Source of the DNA: Clostridia bacterium
GTDB lineage: Bacteria; Bacillota; Clostridia; Christensenellales; CAG-138
DNA length: 64,000 bases
Direction of reading: 5' to 3'
Assembly (NCBI GenBank): GCA_030526425.1
Contig: JAUNCT010000005.1
Coordinates: 33,487-97,486 of the forward strand
This document shows, in pieces, positions 33,022 to 44,081 of this stretch. A model generated the notes under the pieces. It saw only the letters and a program-made list of their open reading frames with translations. It ran no database searches and was not told the DNA's origin. The position numbers and the translations under genes are program-made. Each line of letters begins with the position of its first letter. Position 1 is the stretch's first letter.

Positions 33022-34521
33022 ATGCAATACATCATGTCTCTCGATCAGGGAACGACCAGTTCCCGCTGTATCCTTTTTGACAAAGCAGGCAATATTTGCG
33101 CATCGGTGCAGAAGGAATTCCGGCAGATCTATCCGAAGCCCGGCTGGGTGGAGCACGACGCCGAAGAGATCTGGGATACCACGCTCGAAGTCAGTCGCGC
33201 CGCGATGGCAAAGCTCGGCGTGACGGCGCGGGAGATCGCCGCCATCGGCATCACGAACCAGCGCGAGACCACGGTCATTTGGGATAAGGAGACCGGTAAG
33301 CCCATCGCGAACGCCATCGTGTGGCAGTGCCGCCGCACTTCGGATATCATCGACGGTCTGGTATCCCGGGGATACGGGGAGACCATTCGCCAAAAGACGG
33401 GCTTGCAGCCGGACGCGTACTTTTCGGGTTCGAAGATCAAGTGGCTTTTGGAAAACGTTCCCGGCGCGATGGCGCGCGCAAAGAGCGGAAAGCTCCTGTT
33501 CGGCACGATCGATACTTGGCTCATCTGGCGGCTGACCGGCGGCGAGGTCCACGTGACCGACGTGACGAACGCGAGCCGCACGATGCTGTTCAATATCCAT
33601 ACACTGCAGTGGGATGAAGAACTGCTGGAACTGCTCAACGTTCCCGCATGCATCCTGCCCGAGGTCAAGCCTTCGAGCTGCGTTTACGGGAAGAGCGCGT
33701 TCGAACTTTACGGCGGGGAGATCCCCATCGCGGGTGCCGCGGGCGACCAGCAGTGCGCCCTGTTCGGACAGTGCTGCTTCGAGCCCGGACAGATGAAAAA
33801 CACCTACGGAACGGGTTGCTTCATGCTGATGAACACGGGCAAGGAGATCGTCGAAAGCCGCAACGGGCTCGTGACGACGATCGCCGTCGGCTTTGAGGAC
33901 CACGTGGAGTATGCGCTCGAAGGGTCGATCTTCGTGGCGGGCGCCGCGGTGCAGTGGCTGCGGGACGAACTGGGCGTGTTGTCGAATGCGGCGGAAAGCA
34001 TCGAGTATGCCGAAAAGGTGGCGGATACCGCGGGCGGATACGTCGTGCCCGCGTTCACGGGGCTCGGCGCGCCGTACTGGAGCCAGCATGCGCGGGGCGC
34101 GGTGGTGGGGATCACCCGCGGGTTCTCCCGCGCGCATCTCGTCCGCGCGACGCTCGAGTCGCTGGCGTATCAGACCTATGACATCGCCCGTGCGATGGAA
34201 CGGGATTCGGGTATCCGCATCACGGAGCTCATGGTCGACGGCGGCGCCTGCGCGAACGACTTTCTGATGCAGTTCCAGTCGGATATCATGGAAAGCGATG
34301 TGTGCCGCCCCCGCTGTATCGAAACGACGGCCCTCGGCGCCGCGTACCTGGCGGGGCTTGCGGTGGGCTATTGGAACGGACCGGAGGATATCAAAAACAA
34401 CCGCGCGGTCGACAAGGTGTTCGTCCCCGGAATGGACCGCGAACACCGCGCAAAACTGCTGAAGGGCTGGAAACGGGCCGTCCGCTGCGCGCTTGCGTGG
34501 GCGGAAGAGGACGAAGAATAA
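33022..34521 (+). CDS. glpK: Glycerol kinase
   Basis: 499 residues, full length. Makes glycerol 3-phosphate from glycerol and ATP. FGGY-family features: [10 protein letters not shown] at 6-15 (phosphate loop), [32 protein letters not shown] and the family signature region [13 protein letters not shown], with [12 protein letters not shown] for adenosine. AAAAGGAAAA lies before the ATG. No glycerol facilitator or G3P dehydrogenase is adjacent; a small acetyltransferase follows. Confidence 0.96.
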   Translation: MQYIMSLDQGTTSSRCILFDKAGNICASVQKEFRQIYPKPGWVEHDAEEIWDTTLEVSRAAMAKLGVTAREIAAIGITNQRETTVIWDKETGKPIANAIVWQCRRTSDIIDGLVSRGYGETIRQKTGLQPDAYFSGSKIKWLLENVPGAMARAKSGKLLFGTIDTWLIWRLTGGEVHVTDVTNASRTMLFNIHTLQWDEELLELLNVPACILPEVKPSSCVYGKSAFELYGGEIPIAGAAGDQQCALFGQCCFEPGQMKNTYGTGCFMLMNTGKEIVESRNGLVTTIAVGFEDHVEYALEGSIFVAGAAVQWLRDELGVLSNAAESIEYAEKVADTAGGYVVPAFTGLGAPYWSQHARGAVVGITRGFSRAHLVRATLESLAYQTYDIARAMERDSGIRITELMVDGGACANDFLMQFQSDIMESDVCRPRCIETTALGAAYLAGLAVGYWNGPEDIKNNRAVDKVFVPGMDREHRAKLLKGWKRAVRCALAWAEEDEE

Positions 34522-34555
34522 ACGAGAGGGCGCGTTGCCCGGAAAGGAAAGCGAT

Positions 34556-34822
34556 ATGGAATTTCAGGTGGAAACGGGCCGCATTTTTGCGGCGGATGGC
34601 GAAAAGCTGCTGTGTGAGGTGACGTTCCCCGTTCGGGACGGCGTTGCGACGATCGACCATACGTTCGTGGACGATTCGCTCCGCGGACAGGGGATCGCAG
34701 GACAGCTGATGGAAGCCGCGGTGGCGGAGATCGGAAAGAACGGATGGAAAGCGCATCCGACCTGCTCGTATGCGGTGAAGTGGTTCGAAAAGCACCCCGA
34801 AGCGGGCGGACTGCTGAAATAA
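34556..34822 (+). CDS. Small GNAT-like N-acetyltransferase
   Basis: 88 residues, the short YjdJ-type family. The acetyl-CoA loop is VDDSLRGQGIAGQLMEAAV (about 41-59), followed by KAHPTCSYAVKWFEKHPE with the conserved Cys and Tyr. Substrate unknown. ATG 34556 follows AAAGGAAAG and lies 34 bases after glpK, so it is likely co-transcribed. Confidence 0.9.
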   Translation: MEFQVETGRIFAADGEKLLCEVTFPVRDGVATIDHTFVDDSLRGQGIAGQLMEAAVAEIGKNGWKAHPTCSYAVKWFEKHPEAGGLLK

Positions 34823-34835
34823 AATACGGACAGAC

Positions 34836-34868
34836 AAAAAACAAGCCCCGGGCAGGGGCTTGTTTTTT
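34836..34868 (+). terminator. Bidirectional terminator
   Basis: ACAAGCCCC and GGGGCTTGT arms with A-run and T-run on either side, between the glpK operon and the facing SRAP gene. Confidence 0.85.
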
Positions 34869-34912
34869 CGTGCCGGATATTTATCCCAACGGGGATAAGA
34901 ACGGCGCAAGGC

Positions 34913-35512
34913 TCATCCGGAACAGACGATCCCGCTTTTGCCGACGGACCATGCCGAGGCTTCGGCAATGGGCAACACGCCGCCGATCCAGTCCGCTTTC
35001 TGCTGCTCCGTCACGATCACGGGCATGCGTTGGTGGATGGCGCGGATCGGCTCCGGGGCTTCCATCGTGAGGATCGAAAAGTACGGGAACGGTTCGCGTT
35101 CGGAGCGGATATACAGCCCGGCAAGGAAGAACGGTTCGGCTGCCGTGAAGATGCGCCGTTCCTTTTTGCCCTCGGCGGTCTTCTCCCACTCGTAATATCC
35201 GCTGACGGGGATGAGACAGCGGCGGTCGTGCACGCTGGTGACGAACAGTGGCTTTTCTTCGGCGGTTTCCGAACGGGTGTTGAACACGAGCACGCCGGGA
35301 CGGTTCGGGTGCGCGAAGCCCCAAATCATCGGGAAGGGAATGAGCTCGCGATGCAGGCGCGAGGGCGCAAGCACGGGGACAAGATCCGTCGGAAAGACGT
35401 CGCCCGAGGACTTCATCGTTCGCCCGGCTTTTTCCGCAAAGGGAACCGCCGCGCGGACGATCGCTTCGATGCGCTCGTCTTCCTTGTTCTCGATGAAGTA
35501 GCGTCCGCACAT
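34913..35512 (-). CDS. SOS response-associated peptidase (SRAP/YedK/HMCES)
   Basis: 199 residues. The family shields abasic sites in single-stranded DNA by a thiazolidine link through its N-terminal Cys after Met removal. Cys 2 is present in MCGRY, with NTRSET, CLIPVSGYYEW (catalytic Glu region) and HQRMPV (His). ATG 35512 has AAGGAG upstream and gives the invariant MCGR start. Confidence 0.95.
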   Translation of the reverse strand: MCGRYFIENKEDERIEAIVRAAVPFAEKAGRTMKSSGDVFPTDLVPVLAPSRLHRELIPFPMIWGFAHPNRPGVLVFNTRSETAEEKPLFVTSVHDRRCLIPVSGYYEWEKTAEGKKERRIFTAAEPFFLAGLYIRSEREPFPYFSILTMEAPEPIRAIHQRMPVIVTEQQKADWIGGVLPIAEASAWSVGKSGIVCSG

Positions 35513-35576
35513 AGCGCAGGCTCCTTTCCGTGCTTTTTTTTCATTATACCGCGGATAACGTTCTTGGGGGAAAGAA

Positions 35577-35610
35577 AAAGACCGCACCCGAACGGGACGC
35601 GGTCCTTGCT
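35577..35610 (-). terminator. Intrinsic terminator of the hydrogenase-ECF operon
   Basis: GACCGC and GCGGTC arms with an inner CCCG/CGGG stem; minus-strand T-run TTTTTCTTT follows. Confidence 0.75.
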
Positions 35611-36126
35611 TTAATTGGTTTTTGTGTGTTTGCCGATGCGGTCGATGACGATGAAGGCGATGACACTGCCGAGCAGTGCCGTGATCAGCTGCGTGACGGA
35701 GAACGTCGTGCGGACGGTCGCGACCATCTTTGCGGGAAGACCCGCACCGAACAACGGCAGCACGACATACCAGACCGTCAGCCACAGGAAGCAGGCTTTC
35801 ACGACGCTGCCGAGCGCGAGACCGCCGATGGGGTTCTTTTTCCAAAGGAGCCATGGCACGAAGACGATCGCGAGGTTTCCGAGCATGATGACGGGAAGCA
35901 TCCAGGGGATCATGTTGATCACGGGCGTCGCGCCGAGCAGCCATGCGAACAGGGGGCTGCACAGGGCGATCAGGGCGCCGCTCGCCGGACCGACGAGGAT
36001 CGTCGCGATGATGAGGATGGCATTGACCATCGGACCCGTCAGAAAGACGGAAATGCTTTTCAGCAGCTGGAACAACAGGCAGAGCGCCAGCAACACGCCG
36101 GTTGCGGCAAGTTTCTTCACGCTCAT
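35611..36126 (-). CDS. ECF transporter S component, substrate unknown
   Basis: 171 residues, about six membrane helices, typical S-component size. The features LTGPMVNAILIIATILVGP and IIALCSP-like GALIALCSPLFAWLLG match a widespread Clostridia S-component family whose vitamin or cofactor is not established. Its ATG overlaps the TGA of the hydrogenase-like gene (ATGA), so translation is coupled. That link suggests a substrate related to iron-sulfur or hydrogen metabolism, which is inference only. The energising EcfAAT genes are elsewhere. Confidence 0.85.
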   Translation of the reverse strand: MSVKKLAATGVLLALCLLFQLLKSISVFLTGPMVNAILIIATILVGPASGALIALCSPLFAWLLGATPVINMIPWMLPVIMLGNLAIVFVPWLLWKKNPIGGLALGSVVKACFLWLTVWYVVLPLFGAGLPAKMVATVRTTFSVTQLITALLGSVIAFIVIDRIGKHTKTN

Positions 36127-37760
36127 GCTTCGGGTGCCTCCGCGGGTTCGGGCTTCTTCTTTTTCTTACGCGTGCTGGCCTCGTAGAAGGTGTCGTGCTC
36201 CCAGGCCTCGGCGTTTTCGGAGAAGTCCGCGTTCAGCAGCTGCGTGCGTTCCTCGAGGTTTTCGAGCATGAACAGATAGCGGCTTTCGATGGGGGTGCGG
36301 TCCTGCTTCGCCGCGACGTTCTTCATCAAAAGCTTTTCCGTCGCTTCGGGCGCTTTGATCGTGCCGGCGCCGCCGACGCAGCCGCCGGGGCAGCCCATGC
36401 CCTCGAGCAGGTAACCGTTGTACTTGCCTGCCTTCGCGAGGGCGAGCATCTTCTTGCACTCGGAAAGACCTTCCGCGCGGGCGATCTTGACTTCGCGGTT
36501 GGGGTCGATCTGTTTGATGCGGTTCTTCACGGCCTCTGCGACGCCGCCCGAGTGGGCAAAGCCGCAGCCGTCGCCGGAACCGAAGTCAAGCGGGAGGAAT
36601 TCCTCTTCGCGGATATCCTCGAAGCAGACGTCCTTTGCTTCCATCATGCCCGCGACCTCTTCGAAGGTCAGAACGAAATCGACATCCGAACGGATGGAGT
36701 GACGCATCGCTTCGAGTTTTTTTGCGGAGCAGGGTCCGATGAACGCGACCTTGCAGCCGGGGTGACGCTTTTTGATCATACGCGCGGTCAGGACCATTGG
36801 CGTCAGCGCCATGGAGATGTTCTCCTTCATGCCGGGGTAGTTGCGCTTTGCGAACGCCGCCCAAGCGGGGCAGCAGGAGGTCGCCATGAAGGGGATCTTT
36901 TCGGGGACTTCCTCGATGAAGTCGCGCGCTTCGGCAACGGTGCACAGGTCGGCGCCGATGGCGACCTCACGGGCATCGGCAAAGCCGAGACGCTTCAGCA
37001 GGGGGCGCACGCGCATGTTGTCCGCATCCTCGCCGAACTGACCGACGAACGCGGGCGCGATGGCGGCAAAGACCTCATCGCCGTTGTTGATGGCTTTGAT
37101 GCACTGATAGATCTGGCTCTTGTCGACGATAGCGCCGAAGGGGCAGTGGACGAGGCACTGTCCGCAGGAAACGCACTTGGTGTGGTCGATGACCGCACGC
37201 CCTTCGGAATCGGAACCGATCGCACCGGCACCGCACGCCTTCGTGCAGGGACGCTCCTGCTTGATGATGGCGTTGTACTGGCAGACGTCGGCGCACTTGC
37301 CGCATTTGATGCACTTGCTCTGATCGATATGGCTGCGGCCGTGCTTCATCGTGATCGCTTCCTTCGGGCAGACCTCCATGCACGGATGCTCCAGACAGCC
37401 CATGCAGCCCTCGGTGACGATCACGCGCTTTTCGGGGCACGCGTTGCAGGCGAAGGAGATGATGTCGATGAGCGGCGGCGTGTAGTAGGTCTCCGCGGTG
37501 TCGGCCTTCTCGAGTCCCTCGAACAGGGGACCGGACTGGCTTGCGTCGCGCACGGGCATGCCCATGGCGGAACGCAGACGTTCGCCGAGCACGGCGCGCT
37601 CGATGAAGATGTTGCTGCGGTAATGGCTGAGCTCACCGGGAAGGATCTTGAAGGGGATCCTCGCGAAATCTTCGCGGGTGCCGTTTTCGTAGGCGAAGCG
37701 GGCGACCTCGGTGAACACGCGGTGACGGATGGATGATTTATTGGTTTCGATTCCTCGCAT
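36123..37760 (-). CDS. [FeFe]-hydrogenase-like iron-sulfur protein, group B type
   Basis: 545 residues. N-terminal part has four-cysteine [4Fe-4S] motifs (CMGCLEHPCMEVCP, CIKCGKCADVCQ, CVSCGQCLVHCP), then the H-cluster domain: TSCCPAW (L1), GPCSAKKLEA (L2) and GMGCPGGCVGGAG (L3). All four H-cluster cysteines are visible. L2 begins GPC rather than MPC and there is no 2Fe-2S domain, as in group B enzymes thought to act with ferredoxin. A Lys-rich tail ends the protein. ATG 37760 starts MRGIETNK, with a weak AAAGG site. No HydE/F/G maturases are in the window. Confidence 0.92.
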   Translation of the reverse strand: MRGIETNKSSIRHRVFTEVARFAYENGTREDFARIPFKILPGELSHYRSNIFIERAVLGERLRSAMGMPVRDASQSGPLFEGLEKADTAETYYTPPLIDIISFACNACPEKRVIVTEGCMGCLEHPCMEVCPKEAITMKHGRSHIDQSKCIKCGKCADVCQYNAIIKQERPCTKACGAGAIGSDSEGRAVIDHTKCVSCGQCLVHCPFGAIVDKSQIYQCIKAINNGDEVFAAIAPAFVGQFGEDADNMRVRPLLKRLGFADAREVAIGADLCTVAEARDFIEEVPEKIPFMATSCCPAWAAFAKRNYPGMKENISMALTPMVLTARMIKKRHPGCKVAFIGPCSAKKLEAMRHSIRSDVDFVLTFEEVAGMMEAKDVCFEDIREEEFLPLDFGSGDGCGFAHSGGVAEAVKNRIKQIDPNREVKIARAEGLSECKKMLALAKAGKYNGYLLEGMGCPGGCVGGAGTIKAPEATEKLLMKNVAAKQDRTPIESRYLFMLENLEERTQLLNADFSENAEAWEHDTFYEASTRKKKKKPEPAEAPEA

Positions 37761-37819
37761 CGTAATTGCCTTTCTATCGGAATGGAACGCCGCGGTTGAA
37801 ATACCGTGGGTAGGCATTC

Positions 37820-37848
37820 ATTGTATTTTATATTCCCGAGGATTTCAA
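37820..37848 (-). promoter_or_regulatory. Promoter of the hydrogenase-like gene
   Basis: Minus strand TTGAAA (37848-37843), 17-base spacer, TACAAT (37825-37820). Confidence 0.6.
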
Positions 37849-38079
37849 TAAGAAATCCCCTATAGTGAGAAGGCTCCCGCAAGAAAGACCTATCCGGAAG
37901 GAAGGCGGGGCGTCACAGAAGAGGTTACACATGAATTACCATATTAAAACCATATACTATGGGTTATGTGATATGTATTTTATTTTATGAAGGGGGAAGT
38001 CTATAATTTTCGTATATGATTTTAAGAGCGTTCCGTGGGCGTTTTGCCGCGGACGGCTTGATTTTTTGCGGAGGATTTT
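37849..38079 (+). promoter_or_regulatory. AT-rich region upstream of the purA operon
   Basis: This divergent gap has no gene I can support. It holds a TATAAT (38002-38007) in an AT-rich run, a plausible purA promoter with a poor -35, and GCGGAGG just before the purA ATG. No purine riboswitch or PurR box was recognised by eye. Confidence 0.4.
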
Positions 38080-39357
38080 ATGTCGAATTGTGCTGTTGTC
38101 GGCATCAATTGGGGCGATGAGGGAAAGGGTCGCATGGTCGACCTGCTCACCGAAGAATACGATATCGTGGTACGCTATCAGGGTGGCGGAAACGCCGGTC
38201 ATACGGTCGTGAACGAGTACGGTACGTTCGCGCTGCATCTGCTGCCGAGCGGCATTTTCCGCAAGGGCGTCATGAACGTTCTCGGCAACGGTGTGGCAGT
38301 GGACCCGGAAAACCTGTGGACGGAGATCGGCGACTGTGCCGCAAAGGGTGTTGCGGTGACCCCGGAGAACCTGATGATCTCGAGCCGCGCTTCGCTGTTG
38401 ATGCCTTGGCACCGCGAGTTGGACGCGCTTGAAGAGCAGCGTCTCAAGGACAAGAAATTCGGCTCGACCAAGCAGGGCATCGCGCCCTTCTATTCGGACA
38501 AATTCCAGAAGAAGACCATCATGGCGGGTGAACTGTTCCAACCCGAAAAGCTCCGCGAGCGCTTGAAGGACCTGATGGAATGGAAGAATCTCACCCTGAC
38601 CGAGGTCTACAACGCAAAGCCCACCACGATGGATGACATCGACGCGTGGCTGAAGGGCTGCTGCGAGAAGATCAAGCCGTACATCGGCGACACGATGCAG
38701 TACCTGCGCAAGGCGCAGGCGGAAGGAAAGCGCATCCTGTTCGAGGCACAGCTCGGCGCGCTGCGCGATATCGACTTCGGCATCTGGCCGTATACGACGA
38801 GCTCCAACACCACTGCGGCGTATGCGCCTGTCGGCGCCGGTTGCCCGGGCGTGAAGGTCGACGAGGTCATCGGCATCGCCAAGGCGTATTCCACCTGCGT
38901 CGGTGAGGGACCGTTCGTCAGCGAGATGTTCGGTACCGAAGCGGAGAAGCTCCGCGAAGCCGGTGCGGAATACGGCGCGAAGACCGGAAGACCGAGAAGA
39001 GTCGGCGCGCTTGACCTCGTTGCGACGCGTTACGGCGTGCAGTGCCAGGCGGCGACCGCGCTTGCGCTGACGAAGCTCGACGTGCTGAGCGGGATGGATT
39101 CGATCCCCGTGTGCACGGCGTACCGCGTGGACGGCGCGACGACGGAGGACTTCCCGTTCCCGTCGGATCTCGACCGTGCGGAACCGGTCCTCACGACCGT
39201 GCCGGGTTGGCAGTGCGATATCTCCGGCATCCGCAAGTGGGAGGATCTGCCCGAAGCCGCACGGAACTACATCGATATGATCGAACAAGCGGTGGGCTGC
39301 CCCGTGAAATACATCTCCGTCGGACCGGAGCGGGACGCCTGCATCATCAAGGAATAA
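38080..39357 (+). CDS. purA: Adenylosuccinate synthetase
   Basis: 425 residues, full length. Joins IMP and aspartate with GTP, the first step from IMP to AMP. GTP loop GINWGDEGKGRMVD at 8-21, QGGGNAGHT, and the C-terminal guanine site GPERDACI. First gene of purA-purB-guaA-pyrG, with a GGAGG site. Confidence 0.96.
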   Translation: MSNCAVVGINWGDEGKGRMVDLLTEEYDIVVRYQGGGNAGHTVVNEYGTFALHLLPSGIFRKGVMNVLGNGVAVDPENLWTEIGDCAAKGVAVTPENLMISSRASLLMPWHRELDALEEQRLKDKKFGSTKQGIAPFYSDKFQKKTIMAGELFQPEKLRERLKDLMEWKNLTLTEVYNAKPTTMDDIDAWLKGCCEKIKPYIGDTMQYLRKAQAEGKRILFEAQLGALRDIDFGIWPYTTSSNTTAAYAPVGAGCPGVKVDEVIGIAKAYSTCVGEGPFVSEMFGTEAEKLREAGAEYGAKTGRPRRVGALDLVATRYGVQCQAATALALTKLDVLSGMDSIPVCTAYRVDGATTEDFPFPSDLDRAEPVLTTVPGWQCDISGIRKWEDLPEAARNYIDMIEQAVGCPVKYISVGPERDACIIKE

Positions 39358-39405
39358 ATCACCAAGGGGGCTTTGTCCCCCTGTTCCCGTTTCAAGGAGG
39401 AATCA

Positions 39406-40860
39406 ATGAGCGAAACGAACCGATACGTGAGCCCGTTTTCGGAACGGTACGCGTCGAAGGAGATGCAGTATCTGTTTTCCGCGGATAAGAAGTTCAGTAC
39501 CTGGCGCAAGCTGTGGATCGCCCTTGCGGAGACCGAGATGGAGCTCGGGCTCGAGGAAGACGGAAAGCCCGTGATCACGGAGGAAATGATCGCGGAGATG
39601 CGGGCGCATGCCGAGGACATCAACTACGATGTCGCGCGGGAGCGCGAACGCAAGGTGCGGCACGATGTCATGAGCCATGTGTACGCCTACGGCGTGCAGT
39701 GCCCGAAGGCGGCGGGCATCATCCACCTCGGCGCGACGAGCTGCTATGTCGGCGACAACACGGATATCATCGTCATGCGCGAGGCATTGCTGCTCATCCG
39801 CGAGAAACTGCTCGGCGTCATCGCGAACCTTGCGGACTTCGCGGACAGATACAAGAGCCTGCCGACGCTCGCGTTCACGCACTTCCAGGCGGCGCAGCCG
39901 ACGACGGTCGGAAAGCGTGCGACCTTGTGGCTCAACGAATTCATGATGGATTTCGAAGACCTGGACTATGTGCTGTCGACTCTGAAGCTGCTCGGCTGCA
40001 AGGGGACGACGGGGACGCAGGCCTCGTTCAAAGAACTGTTCGGAAACGACCGGGAAAAGCTCGACGCGATCGATCCCATGATCGCAAAGAAGATGGGCTT
40101 CGATGCGTGCGTGCCCGTTTCGGGTCAGACCTATTCGAGAAAGACCGACACGCGCGTGCTGAACGTGCTCGCGGGGATCGCCGCATCGGCGGCGAAGCTT
40201 TCGAACGACATCCGCCTGCTGCAGCACCTCAAGGAGATCGAAGAGCCGTTCGAGAAGGATCAGATCGGTTCCTCTGCGATGGCGTACAAGCGCAACCCGA
40301 TGCGGTCGGAGCGGATCGCCTCGCTTTCGCGCTATGTGCTGTGCGACGCGCTGAATCCGGCGCTGACCTCTGCGGCACAGTGGTTCGAGCGGACGCTCGA
40401 CGATTCGGCGAACCGCCGCATCGCGGTTTCCGAGGCGTTCCTCGCAACCGACGGTATTCTCGACCTTTGCCGCAACGTGACGAAGGGTCTCGTCGTGTAC
40501 GAGAAGACGATCGCGCGGCATCTCAAAGAGGAGCTGCCCTTCATGGCAACGGAAAACATCCTCATGGATGCGGTCAAGCACGGCGGCGACCGGCAGGAAC
40601 TGCACGAGCATATCCGCAGGCTTTCCATGGAAGCGGGGGCCGTCGTCAAGCAGGAGGGCGGACAAAACGACCTCATCGAAAGGATCGCCGGCGACCCTGT
40701 GTTCGGTATGGATGCGGAGGCGCTCGAGGCGCGCATGGACCCCGCCCTCTATACGGGCAGGGCTGCGGAACAGGTGGAAACATATCTCAATGAAAGGGTC
40801 CGTCCGGTGCTTGCCGCATACGGCGCGGGTCCCGAAAAAGAAGCGGAGATCGGGGTATAA
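39406..40860 (+). CDS. purB: Adenylosuccinate lyase
   Basis: 484 residues. Fumarase superfamily; releases fumarate from adenylosuccinate and SAICAR. Signature SSAMAYKRNPMRSE with the flexible catalytic Ser loop, HLGATSCYVGDN, and THFQAAQPTTVGKR. ATG 39406 follows AAGGAGG. Lies 48 bases after purA and 3 bases before guaA. Confidence 0.96.
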   Translation: MSETNRYVSPFSERYASKEMQYLFSADKKFSTWRKLWIALAETEMELGLEEDGKPVITEEMIAEMRAHAEDINYDVARERERKVRHDVMSHVYAYGVQCPKAAGIIHLGATSCYVGDNTDIIVMREALLLIREKLLGVIANLADFADRYKSLPTLAFTHFQAAQPTTVGKRATLWLNEFMMDFEDLDYVLSTLKLLGCKGTTGTQASFKELFGNDREKLDAIDPMIAKKMGFDACVPVSGQTYSRKTDTRVLNVLAGIAASAAKLSNDIRLLQHLKEIEEPFEKDQIGSSAMAYKRNPMRSERIASLSRYVLCDALNPALTSAAQWFERTLDDSANRRIAVSEAFLATDGILDLCRNVTKGLVVYEKTIARHLKEELPFMATENILMDAVKHGGDRQELHEHIRRLSMEAGAVVKQEGGQNDLIERIAGDPVFGMDAEALEARMDPALYTGRAAEQVETYLNERVRPVLAAYGAGPEKEAEIGV

Positions 40861-40863
40861 ACG

Positions 40864-44027
<3,164 letters not shown>

Positions 44028-44036
44028 GCGCAAACG

Positions 44037-44067
44037 AAAACGCCCGCAGGTTTCCTGCGGGCGTTTT
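44037..44067 (+). terminator. Bidirectional terminator
   Basis: AAAACGCCCGCAGG and CCTGCGGGCGTTTT arms with a TTT loop, between pyrG and the facing sbcC. Confidence 0.88.
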
Positions 44068-44081
44068 GTGTTTCCGGGGGA

